From Bacteroidota bacterium (GTDB lineage: Bacteria; Bacteroidota; Bacteroidia; AKYH767-A; 2013-40CM-41-45), in the NCBI GenBank assembly GCA_016713765.1, contig JADJON010000001.1:1-64000 (forward strand): DNA of 64,000 bases, in the 5' to 3' direction. The notes under the pieces are model-generated. The model did no database searches, had not been told where the DNA came from, and saw only the letters and a program-made list of their open reading frames with translations. The position numbers were made by a program, and so were the translations under genes. Positions 33,256 to 42,256 of this stretch are shown here, piece after piece (the first letter of the stretch is position 1; every line of letters starts with the position of its first letter).

Positions 33256-34818
33256 TTACGCTTTAAACAATTCCCCAACCTTAAATTCTTTCAGGTTAGA
33301 TACTAATTGATATTTCTGAATTTTCTCCATGCTTGATTTTAGCTTTTGCCCGTCTTTATCGCCAATGCCTAAAAATTTCTGCATCATTTTCAGGTTGGTT
33401 TTGTCTTTGATGTCGAACAAGAAAGCGGTTTCACACATGCTGCTAAAGTCAAATGATGGCTGATTAAATTCTTCAATTCCTTGTGAAAGCAATACCACCG
33501 AAACTCCTTTAGAACGGATTTCTCGAAGTATTTTTTCCAACAGGTCTTGGCTCTTCTTCTCTTTAAAAATTACGTGTGCTTCGTCAATCAACAACACATA
33601 TCGCATTCCCTGATATTTCCCTTCAATCGGGGCGTTGTCCATGTTCATGAACGTGTTGTAGATATAATTGATGATAAGAAAAACAGAAGTGAAACGAATG
33701 TTTCTTGGCAAATCGCCACTTAAACTCATGTAGTAGTTTTTGTTCAAGAAACTGTTTTTCAAATCAACTTTCGTTTCAAACAAGTCCAACTCACTCAAAC
33801 TTTGTAGCACTTCTTTCAATGTGCTTGCTTTGTCTCCGTCTATCTCAATTACTTTGTCGTAAATCTCTCTGAACGATGGATATTGACCGTTTTTCTTTGA
33901 AGCAAAAACTTCACGGGTTGCATCTTTCAATGTTTGCTGTTGGTTCTTACCAATGTTGCTATAACTGGTAATGATGTCAACAAACTTGCTAATACCCATG
34001 ATTTTGTTTTTCTCGTTCACGTTGTCAATGAACGAAAGCGGATTGATAGGGAAGGGCTTGTAAGGTGCTTTGATTAACTCGGTTTTCGTTTTGTTGAAAA
34101 ACACGCTGTTTGCCTTCTCATCTTCGGCAGTGATACCTTTAAAGTCAAGGAAAATAAAATTCACTTCGCCTTTGGTTTCCGAAACTACTTGTTCAAGCAG
34201 TCGGTTAGCGAAATAAGTTTTCCCTGTTCCTGAATTACCTGCAACGGCTATGTGTGCATTGTTGTGAATGGAAGTGTCATTGAGATTGAAATAGATTTTT
34301 TCATCATCAAATGAACTTCCAACTAAAATTCTGATTGCACCTGTGAAATAGTCTTTATTTGAAATTCGGTTTCTTCTTGTCTGCTCGTCAAAGATGATAG
34401 CATCATTGGTAACATCGTTTTCCTCTAACTTCTCAATTCCTCTTTCAATGTTTTCCAAAAGAAAATCAAGACCTGAATAGTTTTTGTTTTCCTCAAACAG
34501 TTTATTCATCAAGGTCAAACCGTGGTCAATGTGCATTTTGATGTATTTGCCAATGTCTTTGTCTGACTTATACAAACTGTAATGCTGGCAAATCATGGCA
34601 ATGTAATAATCACGATATTTTCCGAAAAGAATATCGTCTTTGTATTCCTTGCCTTTGCTGTCTTTCAAATCATTTTCAAGACTAAGTTTCACACCTTTAG
34701 AGAGTGAATAGGCAAATGCAATTCTTGAAACTACGTTTTCCGTTCCAAGATTCAGTCGTTTGGTTAGCTCCTGAACAACTGGTTTGTTCGCTTCGGATGT
34801 TCGTAGATTAATCAGCAT
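33256..34818 (-). CDS. dndE: DndE fused to a HerA/FtsK-like ATPase
   Basis: 520 residues. Residues 1-115 match DndE: LRTSEANKPVVQELTKRLNLGTENVVSRIAFAYSLS, then the family core ILFGKYRDYYIAMICQHY and IKMHIDHGLTLMNKL. Residues about 160-515 are a HerA/FtsK-type motor with Walker A GNSGTGKTYFANRLL (about 192), Walker B YVLLIDEAHVIF (about 407) and a SKGVSVVLLSQG sensor strand. Stand-alone DndE proteins are about 110-120 residues. The motor half resembles the role that DptH/DndH-type ATPases play in other Dnd systems. The gene overlaps dndD by 11 bases. Confidence 0.82.
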   Translation of the reverse strand: MLINLRTSEANKPVVQELTKRLNLGTENVVSRIAFAYSLSKGVKLSLENDLKDSKGKEYKDDILFGKYRDYYIAMICQHYSLYKSDKDIGKYIKMHIDHGLTLMNKLFEENKNYSGLDFLLENIERGIEKLEENDVTNDAIIFDEQTRRNRISNKDYFTGAIRILVGSSFDDEKIYFNLNDTSIHNNAHIAVAGNSGTGKTYFANRLLEQVVSETKGEVNFIFLDFKGITAEDEKANSVFFNKTKTELIKAPYKPFPINPLSFIDNVNEKNKIMGISKFVDIITSYSNIGKNQQQTLKDATREVFASKKNGQYPSFREIYDKVIEIDGDKASTLKEVLQSLSELDLFETKVDLKNSFLNKNYYMSLSGDLPRNIRFTSVFLIINYIYNTFMNMDNAPIEGKYQGMRYVLLIDEAHVIFKEKKSQDLLEKILREIRSKGVSVVLLSQGIEEFNQPSFDFSSMCETAFLFDIKDKTNLKMMQKFLGIGDKDGQKLKSSMEKIQKYQLVSNLKEFKVGELFKA

Positions 34819-36904
34819 TGTTATACATTCTATTGTAAGTTCTTAAAAAATTGTCGGGTTCAATGGTCATAAACTCGCTCTTATCTTCATGCACATTGTG
34901 AATGAGGTAAGTTTGAGCAATATGTTTTGAAAGAATATTGAACTCTCTCTCGGTTAACTCCTTGTTAATTAGCGGGAAAATCACCACTTGTTCTGAAATA
35001 TTCGGGTAAAAATACTTCACGATGTTTTCAGCGTGTTGCTCGTCAAATTTCTGCATTGGCGAATCAATAAAAACAGGGAATTGAATATCGCTTTCCTCAA
35101 CAAGTCCTCTAAGCAAAGCGGTTGCATACATTTGTTGCTCACCTTTACTCAGCGATTCTTTTTTAATTTCTTCGCCTCTTGCATTTTTCAAAACAATATC
35201 AATGTCCTCACCAATAATTTCAACTTCCACTTTTTTGATAAATCCTTTTTTGTGAAGCAAAGTGTTCAGTCCGCTTAAAATTTGTTCTTCAAGCGATTCT
35301 TTTTTCTTGGCTTTAAACTTGGTGATAAAGTCTTTCAGGTTTTGAATATTTCTTGTGATGATGGCATCTTTTTCAAGATTGTTTTCAGAAACTTTGAGTT
35401 TGCGTGAAAGTGTTTCAATCAATTTTCCTTTTTGCGTTTTTTCATTGGTAAACTCACCAATTTCACGATTTAATGAATCAATCGTTTCATCAATTCGGAT
35501 TATCTCTTTGTCAAGTTCTTCTTTATTCTTTCTATACTCTGCAATAATCGGGTCTTCCTGATTGGCTTCTGCATCTTTAATGCGTCTGCGGATTCCGTTT
35601 AATTCGTTTTTCGTTTGGTTGAAATCACCGTTAATTCTCTTGAATGATTCACGGAATGATAAGCGAATATTGCTAATTACTGCTTGCAATTCGTTTCTTT
35701 CCGAATCAGAAAATTCATGAATTACTTTAAAATCTTCCGGCAATGCTTCTGTGTCTGAAAAGAAATGTTTTCGAATTAATGTTTTAAAAGCATTTGCATA
35801 AAAGTCATGCACTTGGTGGTCTATTGCAAATTTGTCTGGCTTCGGAATGTTCAATAAATCGGTTAAGATTTTATTGGTAACGTCATTTACATTTTCATTT
35901 TTGAATTGTGCCGCTTTATGATTGGCTTCATTTTCAAGTTGGCGGCTAACATCCAAAAATTTCTCTCCTGCAATAGCAAACGGAATGATGTCGTATGAAT
36001 CTTTGAGTTCGTTTTGTAAATCGTTTTGGCGTTTGGTCAATTCATCTTCTTGGTCACGTAATCTTTGCAGTTCCTCAACTGTAATTAAACTTCCTGCCTT
36101 GATTAGTTTCTCTTGAATGTCTCTGGAATCCTTGTTCTTTTCGTTTCTCTTTTCCCTTAGTTCGCTAATCTTTTTATAATTCTCTTCAATTTTAATTTCG
36201 CAAGTTTCAACTTCTGCTTCTAATTGTTTTAACTGGCCTTTTTCGCTTGCACTTGCTGAATCTTGGCGAAGTTTGAGTTGTAAATTTTCCAACTCGTTTT
36301 TTATATCCTCATATTTCTTGATGCCCAAAACTTCTGAATAGGCACGACTTAAATTTCTGCGTTGTTCTGCTGTGTTTACTTCGGCTAAACTCACAATCTT
36401 TTCAGCATCGAAGAAGAAGAATTTTGCAATCTCAATCGGCATGATGAACTCACGAATGAAAATTTCTTGTCCAACTTCTTTTGCTAATTCACTTGGATAG
36501 CCGTCAATCAGAACTTCTACTTCATCTGCAACACTAGTTTTGGCATTGTAGCTTCTCTTAACTACAATTTCTTTGCAAGGAACTTCGGGAATGTTTACAT
36601 CAGTGAAAGTGATGGAAACATGGAAGTTATAGTCTTCTTCTGCCTTCGCTAATCTATTAAGTGAGTTTACAATGTATTTGCTGTAACCTCCTTGGTCTAC
36701 AATTTCTTTTTTGTATAAGTCGTCAACCTCTTGCATGTTTTTACCATACAAGCACCAAACCATTGACATTAATAAAGTAGTTTTTCCAAAACCGTTTCTT
36801 CCACTCACTACAAAGATGTTTTTCTTACCCTCGCTAGTTAAGTCAATGGTATTTTCGCCTTTGTAGATACGAAAATTGTAGAGTTCAATTTCTTTTATAG
36901 TCAT
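34808..36904 (-). CDS. dndD: DNA sulfur modification protein DndD (SMC/Rad50-like ATPase)
   Basis: 698 residues. It has the split ABC ATPase of the Rad50/SMC type: Walker A VSGRNGFGKTTLLMSMVW (about 36-44), a long coiled coil (about 200-560, for example QLEAEVETCEIKIEENYKKISELREKR), signature LSKGEQQMYATALLRGL (about 583) and Walker B FPVFIDSPMQKFDEQHAENI (about 607). DndD supplies ATP hydrolysis and DNA nicking/handling for phosphorothioation. It lies 3 bases after dndC and overlaps dndE, so it sits in the same operon. Confidence 0.93.
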   Translation of the reverse strand: MTIKEIELYNFRIYKGENTIDLTSEGKKNIFVVSGRNGFGKTTLLMSMVWCLYGKNMQEVDDLYKKEIVDQGGYSKYIVNSLNRLAKAEEDYNFHVSITFTDVNIPEVPCKEIVVKRSYNAKTSVADEVEVLIDGYPSELAKEVGQEIFIREFIMPIEIAKFFFFDAEKIVSLAEVNTAEQRRNLSRAYSEVLGIKKYEDIKNELENLQLKLRQDSASASEKGQLKQLEAEVETCEIKIEENYKKISELREKRNEKNKDSRDIQEKLIKAGSLITVEELQRLRDQEDELTKRQNDLQNELKDSYDIIPFAIAGEKFLDVSRQLENEANHKAAQFKNENVNDVTNKILTDLLNIPKPDKFAIDHQVHDFYANAFKTLIRKHFFSDTEALPEDFKVIHEFSDSERNELQAVISNIRLSFRESFKRINGDFNQTKNELNGIRRRIKDAEANQEDPIIAEYRKNKEELDKEIIRIDETIDSLNREIGEFTNEKTQKGKLIETLSRKLKVSENNLEKDAIITRNIQNLKDFITKFKAKKKESLEEQILSGLNTLLHKKGFIKKVEVEIIGEDIDIVLKNARGEEIKKESLSKGEQQMYATALLRGLVEESDIQFPVFIDSPMQKFDEQHAENIVKYFYPNISEQVVIFPLINKELTEREFNILSKHIAQTYLIHNVHEDKSEFMTIEPDNFLRTYNRMYNNAD

Positions 36905-36907
36905 TGG

Positions 36908-38233
36908 TTATACTTTCTCAGGATTCTTTAATTCTTCAATAAACTGATTCAAGCGGTTGTCAATATCCGACTGCAAACCTCTTTTGCGTATCATCAAGGT
37001 TTTGGTTTTTTGCAAAGCCAAAAGGTCTTGAATCAACTCTACGTCTTTGGGTTCTTGCTTACATGATTTTTTCAGCAATTCCGCTTCCTGTTTAAATTTT
37101 TCTTCTTGTTTGCTCATATCAATTTGTGTTTTGAATATGCGATTATAAATTTGAGATACTTTGGTTTTGAAAAAACAATCTCTGAACCAATGGTACTGAA
37201 TCAACACCATTTCCTGGTGCGTAATCAATTCAATTCCTTCCGTTGCCTGAATTGTTTTTTGGGCTTTTAAAATGCGTTTTAGAATTTCTACCCGGGTTTC
37301 AAATTTGTAAGGTCCCCAAGTGCCTTCTTTAAATTCACCGTTTCTCCTTCTTTGCTCTCTGTAAATTTCAGGGTTGTCCCTGGTTTCAATCAGGAAGTTT
37401 CTGATGTCTGCCAATGGCTGCATCCATTCTTCACCGTTGTCAATCAATCCTTCCATTGATTTGTCTTTGTTTACAACGGTGCAAACCCAACAACCAAAAC
37501 GGCTGTTTCCGCAACTTGGCGTTGAATCGTCAATTACCAAAGGGCAATCGCCACTGTTGGCGTTGCGGTAAAGCGTAACCAATTCTTTATGCGTTCCGCC
37601 CCAAGGTGGTGGAACTTGATTTAAGTATTGCCACAACTCATTAGTAGTAACGTCTTTAATTGGTGTGTAAACGTAAGCGTTTGGCAATGGGTGTTTTCTC
37701 AAACGCTGCCCTTTTACTTCATGTCGTTTAATTGATGCTGCACGATTTGAACTTTCATCACTTCTTGTTCCAAGTAAGATTATTGCTTCTCCGTTCTCAC
37801 TGATTTTTTCTGTTATCAATCTTGTTGTCGGATTGATTTTTAGTCTTTCTGTGCACCAACGATAAAATTTGTTGGGTGCAGGATAGCCAAGTCCAATAAG
37901 GCGAACCCAAAAACTGTCGTCTAATTTTGGTGTCGTTTCTTCAACGATAATCGGGAACTGATTAAGGTTTGCTTCCTTCTGAATTCGTTTCAGTGTTTTG
38001 TTGATGAACTTTACAATTCGTGGGTTTTCGACTAAAGTGTCATTGCAAACAACATAAATCTGCCTTGTCAGCAAAGCAGGTTCAATTTTTTTAAGTGCAT
38101 TCCAAACGACTTGTAAAAGCATGGTGGAATCTTTTCCACCACTAAAACCTATTATCCAAGGTCTTGTTGGGTTCTCGTCATAGAGATACTGGTCTATAAT
38201 TTCGTTTTCTAAATGCTGTATGTTTAATGACAT
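36908..38233 (-). CDS. dndC: Phosphorothioation protein DndC (PAPS-reductase-like, Fe-S)
   Basis: 441 residues. The adenylating P-loop is GFSGGKDSTMLLQVVW (residues 29-44). A cysteine cluster in SGDCPLVIDDSTPSCGNSRFGCWVCT (about 235-262) would hold the iron-sulfur cluster. Other family segments: YVVCNDTLVENPRIVKFINKTL, the region RWCTERLKINPTTRLI and ATEGIELITHQEMVLIQYHWFRDC. DndC activates DNA backbone or sulfur by adenylation and receives sulfur from DndA. First gene of the minus-strand dnd operon; a -7-like element lies about 70 bases upstream. Confidence 0.94.
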   Translation of the reverse strand: MSLNIQHLENEIIDQYLYDENPTRPWIIGFSGGKDSTMLLQVVWNALKKIEPALLTRQIYVVCNDTLVENPRIVKFINKTLKRIQKEANLNQFPIIVEETTPKLDDSFWVRLIGLGYPAPNKFYRWCTERLKINPTTRLITEKISENGEAIILLGTRSDESSNRAASIKRHEVKGQRLRKHPLPNAYVYTPIKDVTTNELWQYLNQVPPPWGGTHKELVTLYRNANSGDCPLVIDDSTPSCGNSRFGCWVCTVVNKDKSMEGLIDNGEEWMQPLADIRNFLIETRDNPEIYREQRRRNGEFKEGTWGPYKFETRVEILKRILKAQKTIQATEGIELITHQEMVLIQYHWFRDCFFKTKVSQIYNRIFKTQIDMSKQEEKFKQEAELLKKSCKQEPKDVELIQDLLALQKTKTLMIRKRGLQSDIDNRLNQFIEELKNPEKV

Positions 38234-38299
38234 AGTTGTTTCGCTTTCCTCTTGTTATTTTTTCATTTTGTATTAAAGTTTCTCTAATTTTTTAACTCG

Positions 38300-38307
38300 C
38301 AAAGTAA
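38300..38307 (-). promoter_or_regulatory. Bacteroidota -7-like element before dndC
   Basis: On the minus strand the context TTAAAATTGTTACTTTGCG contains TACTTTG, close to TAnnTTTG, about 67 bases upstream of the dndC ATG. An ATTG/TTTG-like -33 is not firmly placed. Probable start of the whole dndC-to-HEPN operon. Confidence 0.35.
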
Positions 38308-38397
38308 CAATTTTAACCGATATGTAAGTTCGTTTGCTCGCTGAAAATTGCCTACTGCTCTGAATCCTGCACCAAATAAAGCGTTTGCAAAAATTGC

Positions 38398-38452
38398 ACT
38401 CTTTTGGTGGCTGCTTTGCGTGGGGTTTGAGGGTGGGGCAGCCACCAAATGT
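38398..38452. repeat. Covarying hairpin element 4
   Basis: CTCTTTTGGTGGCTGC pairs perfectly with GCAGCCACCAAATGTG (12-bp continuous stem TTTGGTGGCTGC), loop of 23 nt. Same conserved edges as the copies at 19085, 25303 and 27516 but a third unrelated stem. Located about 220 bp before the right end of cassette B. The remaining 38453-38668 is non-coding. Confidence 0.6.
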
Positions 38453-38668
38453 GTGCAATGCGGGTAGCCATAGAAATTCATTTTTTTTGTGCGGTGGGGT
38501 GTTTTAATTTTTTTATTGCGTTGGCTTGTGTGTCTGCCCGTCAAGCTGATGTGTCCCGATGTCGAGTTGCTGTTATGTATATGTCCACCTGTCAAAATTG
38601 TTTGTAGTGCTGCTTATTTTAATTTTTTAGTCGTCTGTTTCATTGTTGCGATGCTGTCAAATACGCTT

Positions 38669-38804
38669 TCTGCTAACGTTTTGCGTGTTGCCGCAGTTGG
38701 CGATTTCGGAGCACTTCACTGTCAACCTGCACAAAAGTTTGATAGGAGCACTCAGCTTCAATTTTGCACGTCACCGCCAATTGAGGCAACACGCTGTTAC
38801 AGGC
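38669..38804. repeat. attC-like site P1 between cassettes B and C
   Basis: 136 bp. Outer TCTGCTAACGTTTTGCG and CGCTGTTACAGGC. The arms GCGTGTTGCCGCAGTTGGCG and CGCCAATTGAGGCAACACGC pair over 20 positions with 2 mismatches. A second inner pair TGCACAAAAGTTTGA/TTCAATTTTGCACG lies in the middle. The left edge complements the far edge of the block to the left, and the right edge (GTTACAGGC) complements GCCTGTAAC at 42145-42153. Length, nested symmetry and GTT/AAC ends match integron attC sites. Confidence 0.65.
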
Positions 38805-38815
38805 TGGCATTGATT

Positions 38816-39157
38816 TTAGATGAATAATCTTTGATACCATTTTAAGCTTTTTAGTCGCTCAATTTCCTTTTGATTTTGTTCAATCGTCTTGTTTTGCAAA
38901 GTAACAGCTTTAGAAAGTTTGTCCAAATCACCGAGAATTTGTTCAAATTTCTTGTTCGTCTCTGATTTTGCGTCATATATCGCACTTTTCAAGTCCTCAT
39001 TTGATTTGAGAATTTCCTCGCATTTGGATTGAGTGTCATTATTGACTAATTGAACCTTTTGAATATTATTTTCAGCTTGTTCAATATATTCAATTGCCTT
39101 TTTCAGTCGAGAAAGTTCTGTCTGCAATTGTTGTTCTATGGTAATTTCTTCGTTCAT
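38816..39157 (-). CDS. Coiled-coil protein downstream of the cold-shock-domain gene
   Basis: 113 residues, almost entirely heptad-like helix: IEQQLQTELSRLKKAIEYIEQAENNIQKVQL, then FEQILGDLDKLSKAVTLQNKTIEQNQKEIERLKSL, ending in an aromatic WYQRLFI that may bind a partner or membrane edge. It lies 5 bases after the large gene on the same strand and 12 bases before the cassette edge, so it is the last gene of cassette C. No family recognised. Probably a partner of the large protein. Confidence 0.6.
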   Translation of the reverse strand: MNEEITIEQQLQTELSRLKKAIEYIEQAENNIQKVQLVNNDTQSKCEEILKSNEDLKSAIYDAKSETNKKFEQILGDLDKLSKAVTLQNKTIEQNQKEIERLKSLKWYQRLFI

Positions 39158-39162
39158 TGCAT

Positions 39163-42091
39163 TTAGAATTTTAAATATTCAGTAAAATGTTGATTGAATT
39201 CTTTTAAAATATTCAATAATGAAATTTTATCGTCATTATTAATGCTAGATGCTTCTTTCATTTTTTCATCATCATTATTTTGTTCTTGACTTGTGAATAT
39301 GTCTGTTTTTGCCAAATCTTTTTCTCGGATTACGGCAGATGGTTTGAAGCTAATTTGTGATGATTTATTTAACCTCGCTGTATGTGGTATGTTGGGTGTC
39401 CATTTTTTTAATTTTTCCAATTCATCGGTATTAGGTAATTTAGGGATTTGCTGTATTAATGCATTTTCCAATTTCCCTAACCAATTAGAAAATGGCTTGT
39501 TTTTTCCACGTTGCTTTCTTATTGATGTAATAAAGCCAAAATTATTTTTGAAAGTACAGAGTTCATTTTCATCTTTTGCACTTGACAAAGTTGATCTAAA
39601 CTGTGCAAGTGACGTAATGGCATTAGAAATTTTACGTATTTGTTCGCTGTGATTATCTTTTGAACATTTAAAGATGTAAGTTGCTCTATCTTCAGATAAG
39701 TCTACATTTTCCCAAACAATAGCAAATTCATCTTTATTTTCAATTTCTATAGTGAATAATTCAGTTTTTTCAAATTCATCAATTCCCGAATTCTCATCTA
39801 ATCGCCTATACATATTTTTTGGCTCATTTACTATTGTGATTTCTATGTTTTTGGCTTGACTAGTGTTTAGATAATTAATTACTTGCTTTCTAAGTTGCCA
39901 ATCTTCAGTATATGTATAATTCTGGCTATTTCGCTCATTGCCTTCAATAACTGTACCTAATGCCTTTTCTATTTCACCTGTGTGAATTTGTGCAAATAAA
40001 TATTCTAAGCCTGTTAATTCTTTAATTTTATTGGCCTCAACTACTATTTTCAAAGGTATTTTATTCAAGTAATGGTTTGATGGTATTCTGTTTAAACCTG
40101 TACTTGAATACTCTGTGGGAAATTGCTCTGTATAGTCCCTATTTTCTAAACGTAGTTTAATGTATCCATTGCCAAAGTAAACATTCTCAACAAAGGCTTT
40201 GTATGACTTTGCTGTTTCATTAATCTGCTCATAATTTGTACACGGTTTTACTTCTGAAACCTCTTGTTCAGATATTTCGGAAAAGTCTTTTTCATTTGTT
40301 TTAGTTCTAAAATATTCTCGCTCTTTATTTGTTAAATATTTAAAATTTGCTCTAAAACCGACATAGCTATAATATTTTTTATCAGTCAGATAATCATAAA
40401 GCCACAATCGTATATGGATTTCGTTGTATTTTTCAATTGAATTGTAAATGGCATCAGCCAAATCAAGAATATTAAAATCTTTTTGGATTTAGAATTGTAA
40501 TCAATTACGTCACACAGAAAACTATGAGTTTCTTCTCTTTCAATAATTTCAGTTGGATAAACTACATCATTCCATTTGTAATTGATGGCAAAGCCTTTTA
40601 AGCCGTTTAGGTCTAGATAAACCAAATTAAAAAGAGTTTCTATGTCAGCATTATCGTTTTCAGTCAAATAACGTAAAATAAACTTTAATCTATAATAATG
40701 GTTTATTTCACTTAGATTTTGCTTTACAAAAAAGTACGCATTTATTTCAATATTAATTCCTAAAACCCATAATACAAATTGCTGATATGGTCTTATTGTT
40801 TTTTGAAGAATGTCAATTATTTCTAAATAACGGTCTGTAAACTCGTTTTCAAAAATTTTTAAATACTTAACTAAATTTGGATATTCCTCCTCAAAGTCTA
40901 AGTTGCCCTTTGCTATATCAATAAAATATTGCTCGTAAATTTTAGAAATTAGTTCTGTATATTTTGCCTTTCCATCTTCGTCCTTTCTTTGTAGAAGCAG
41001 TTTGATGGAGTTTTTATCACCTAGATTGAAGTTTTTCACAACATAACTTTCACTTAAACCGTCAATGTAGTCGTGTAACCATAAATCAATTAGTTCATCG
41101 GGTGATAGAGTCAAAAGCAAATATCGCTTTGCCTTTTCATATAAAGATTTTCTCCTAGTTTTTCGTTTCGGTATATTATGTCTAAAAAAGTCTTTAAATC
41201 GTTATTTATGCGTTTAAGTTTGTTTGAGTTTTGTAAGTGAAGGAAATATTTATCAATTATTACCTCTTTGTCTACTTCTATTAGTTTTTGAATAATTACT
41301 CTTTTCGTGTCAGCATTTGCTCTAATAAAATATTCCTTAATTGTATCGATGTCATAAGAGTTTATAATATCCGATTCCCATAGTTGAATTAAATATGTTT
41401 TAGAAACATATTTTGATAGTAAGTCGTATTCTGCTGTAAAGGAATAATCTTTGCTATATCTTTTAAAAGGTCTGCTAATTTCAAGTAGTCTTCAATTGTT
41501 GAAATTAACCCTAAATTCATTAATTCTAATTCAAATCTTTCTGTAAGAGTTAATTCATTTTGGTTAGTAATACTTAATATGTAATCCTTTAGTGCAGGTA
41601 TATGATATTTTTCGTATTGTGATTTTAAAAAACTACATCCCTCTCAATAGATACAGGATATGCAAAAAAGCAAACAATTGCGTTGTGTCTTTGACTGAGA
41701 CAATTGGATTAAAAATAACTAAATCATTATTTTGTATATTCTTTGTATTTAATAGTCTTGTGTGAAATAGAAATATTTTTTTACCGTCTGTCGGGTAGTC
41801 TATGAAACCAAATTTGCCATTCCAATTTTGAATAGTCCCAATACGTAAATCATAGTTTTTGAAATTGCCTTCTTCAATCAGATTTATTTCTATTGCGACC
41901 TTTTTTCCTTTGTGCTTTTTTGAATTTGCTACAGATGTTTGAAATGATACCTTGTCAAAAAGTTGTATGCTTTCATATTTACAGTTGCTTTTATGAAAGA
42001 AAATACTACTTGAAAGCTCCGGACATTCAATAAAGCCATAACTAAAGGTTGGATTCCAATATATTATATTTCCTTTATGAATATTACCCAT
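39163..42091 (-). CDS. Very large cold-shock-domain-containing protein, frameshifted in five homopolymers
   Basis: Open pieces 41633..42091, 40386..41120 and 39163..40461 join into one reading unit of about 976 residues if one base is added at each of five runs: A6 at 41664-41669, A6 at 41627-41632, T4 at 41461-41464, T4 at 41134-41137 and T5 at 40480-40484. The N-terminus has two tandem cold-shock folds (GNIIYWNPTFSYGFIECP with IFFHKSN, and GTIQNWNGKFGFIDYPTDG). Downstream, a motif of the type LIDLWLHDYIDG occurs three times (LIQLWESDIINS, LIDLWLHDYIDG, IRLWLYDYLTD). No known family. A nucleic-acid-binding defence factor is possible. Confidence 0.55.
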
Positions 42092-42144
42092 TGTCTGTCA
42101 TTTTAGTGAATTGTTTGCCTTGATTTGGTATCGTCTTTATGCTT

Positions 42145-42256
42145 GCCTGTAACGCTCAAATAGACGAAGGTTTACTTCGTGTTATTTCTCTGGATTCTTT
42201 GATTTCACCCGAATATACAAACAATCGGGCAGATTGGCGAAATGCGTGTTATTCAC
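42145..42256. repeat. Candidate attI-like site P0 between cassette C and the recombinase
   Basis: Begins GCCTGTAACGC, the exact complement of the GTTACAGGC that opens cassette C at 38796, and ends GTTATTCAC overlapping the recombinase stop codon. Its two arms match poorly (about 10 of 19), unlike the strongly palindromic P1, P2 and P3. That is the difference expected between a recombinase-proximal attI and attC sites. Confidence 0.45.

Noticed and set aside
27656..38233. DndF, DndG, DndH or SspE homologue
   Set aside because: I looked for restriction-arm genes among all open frames of the cassette; none has the right size or motifs.
38284..38827. Small open frames on both strands between dndC and cassette C
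   Set aside because: They span the hairpin and attC-like palindrome; composition and breakage are those of non-coding DNA.
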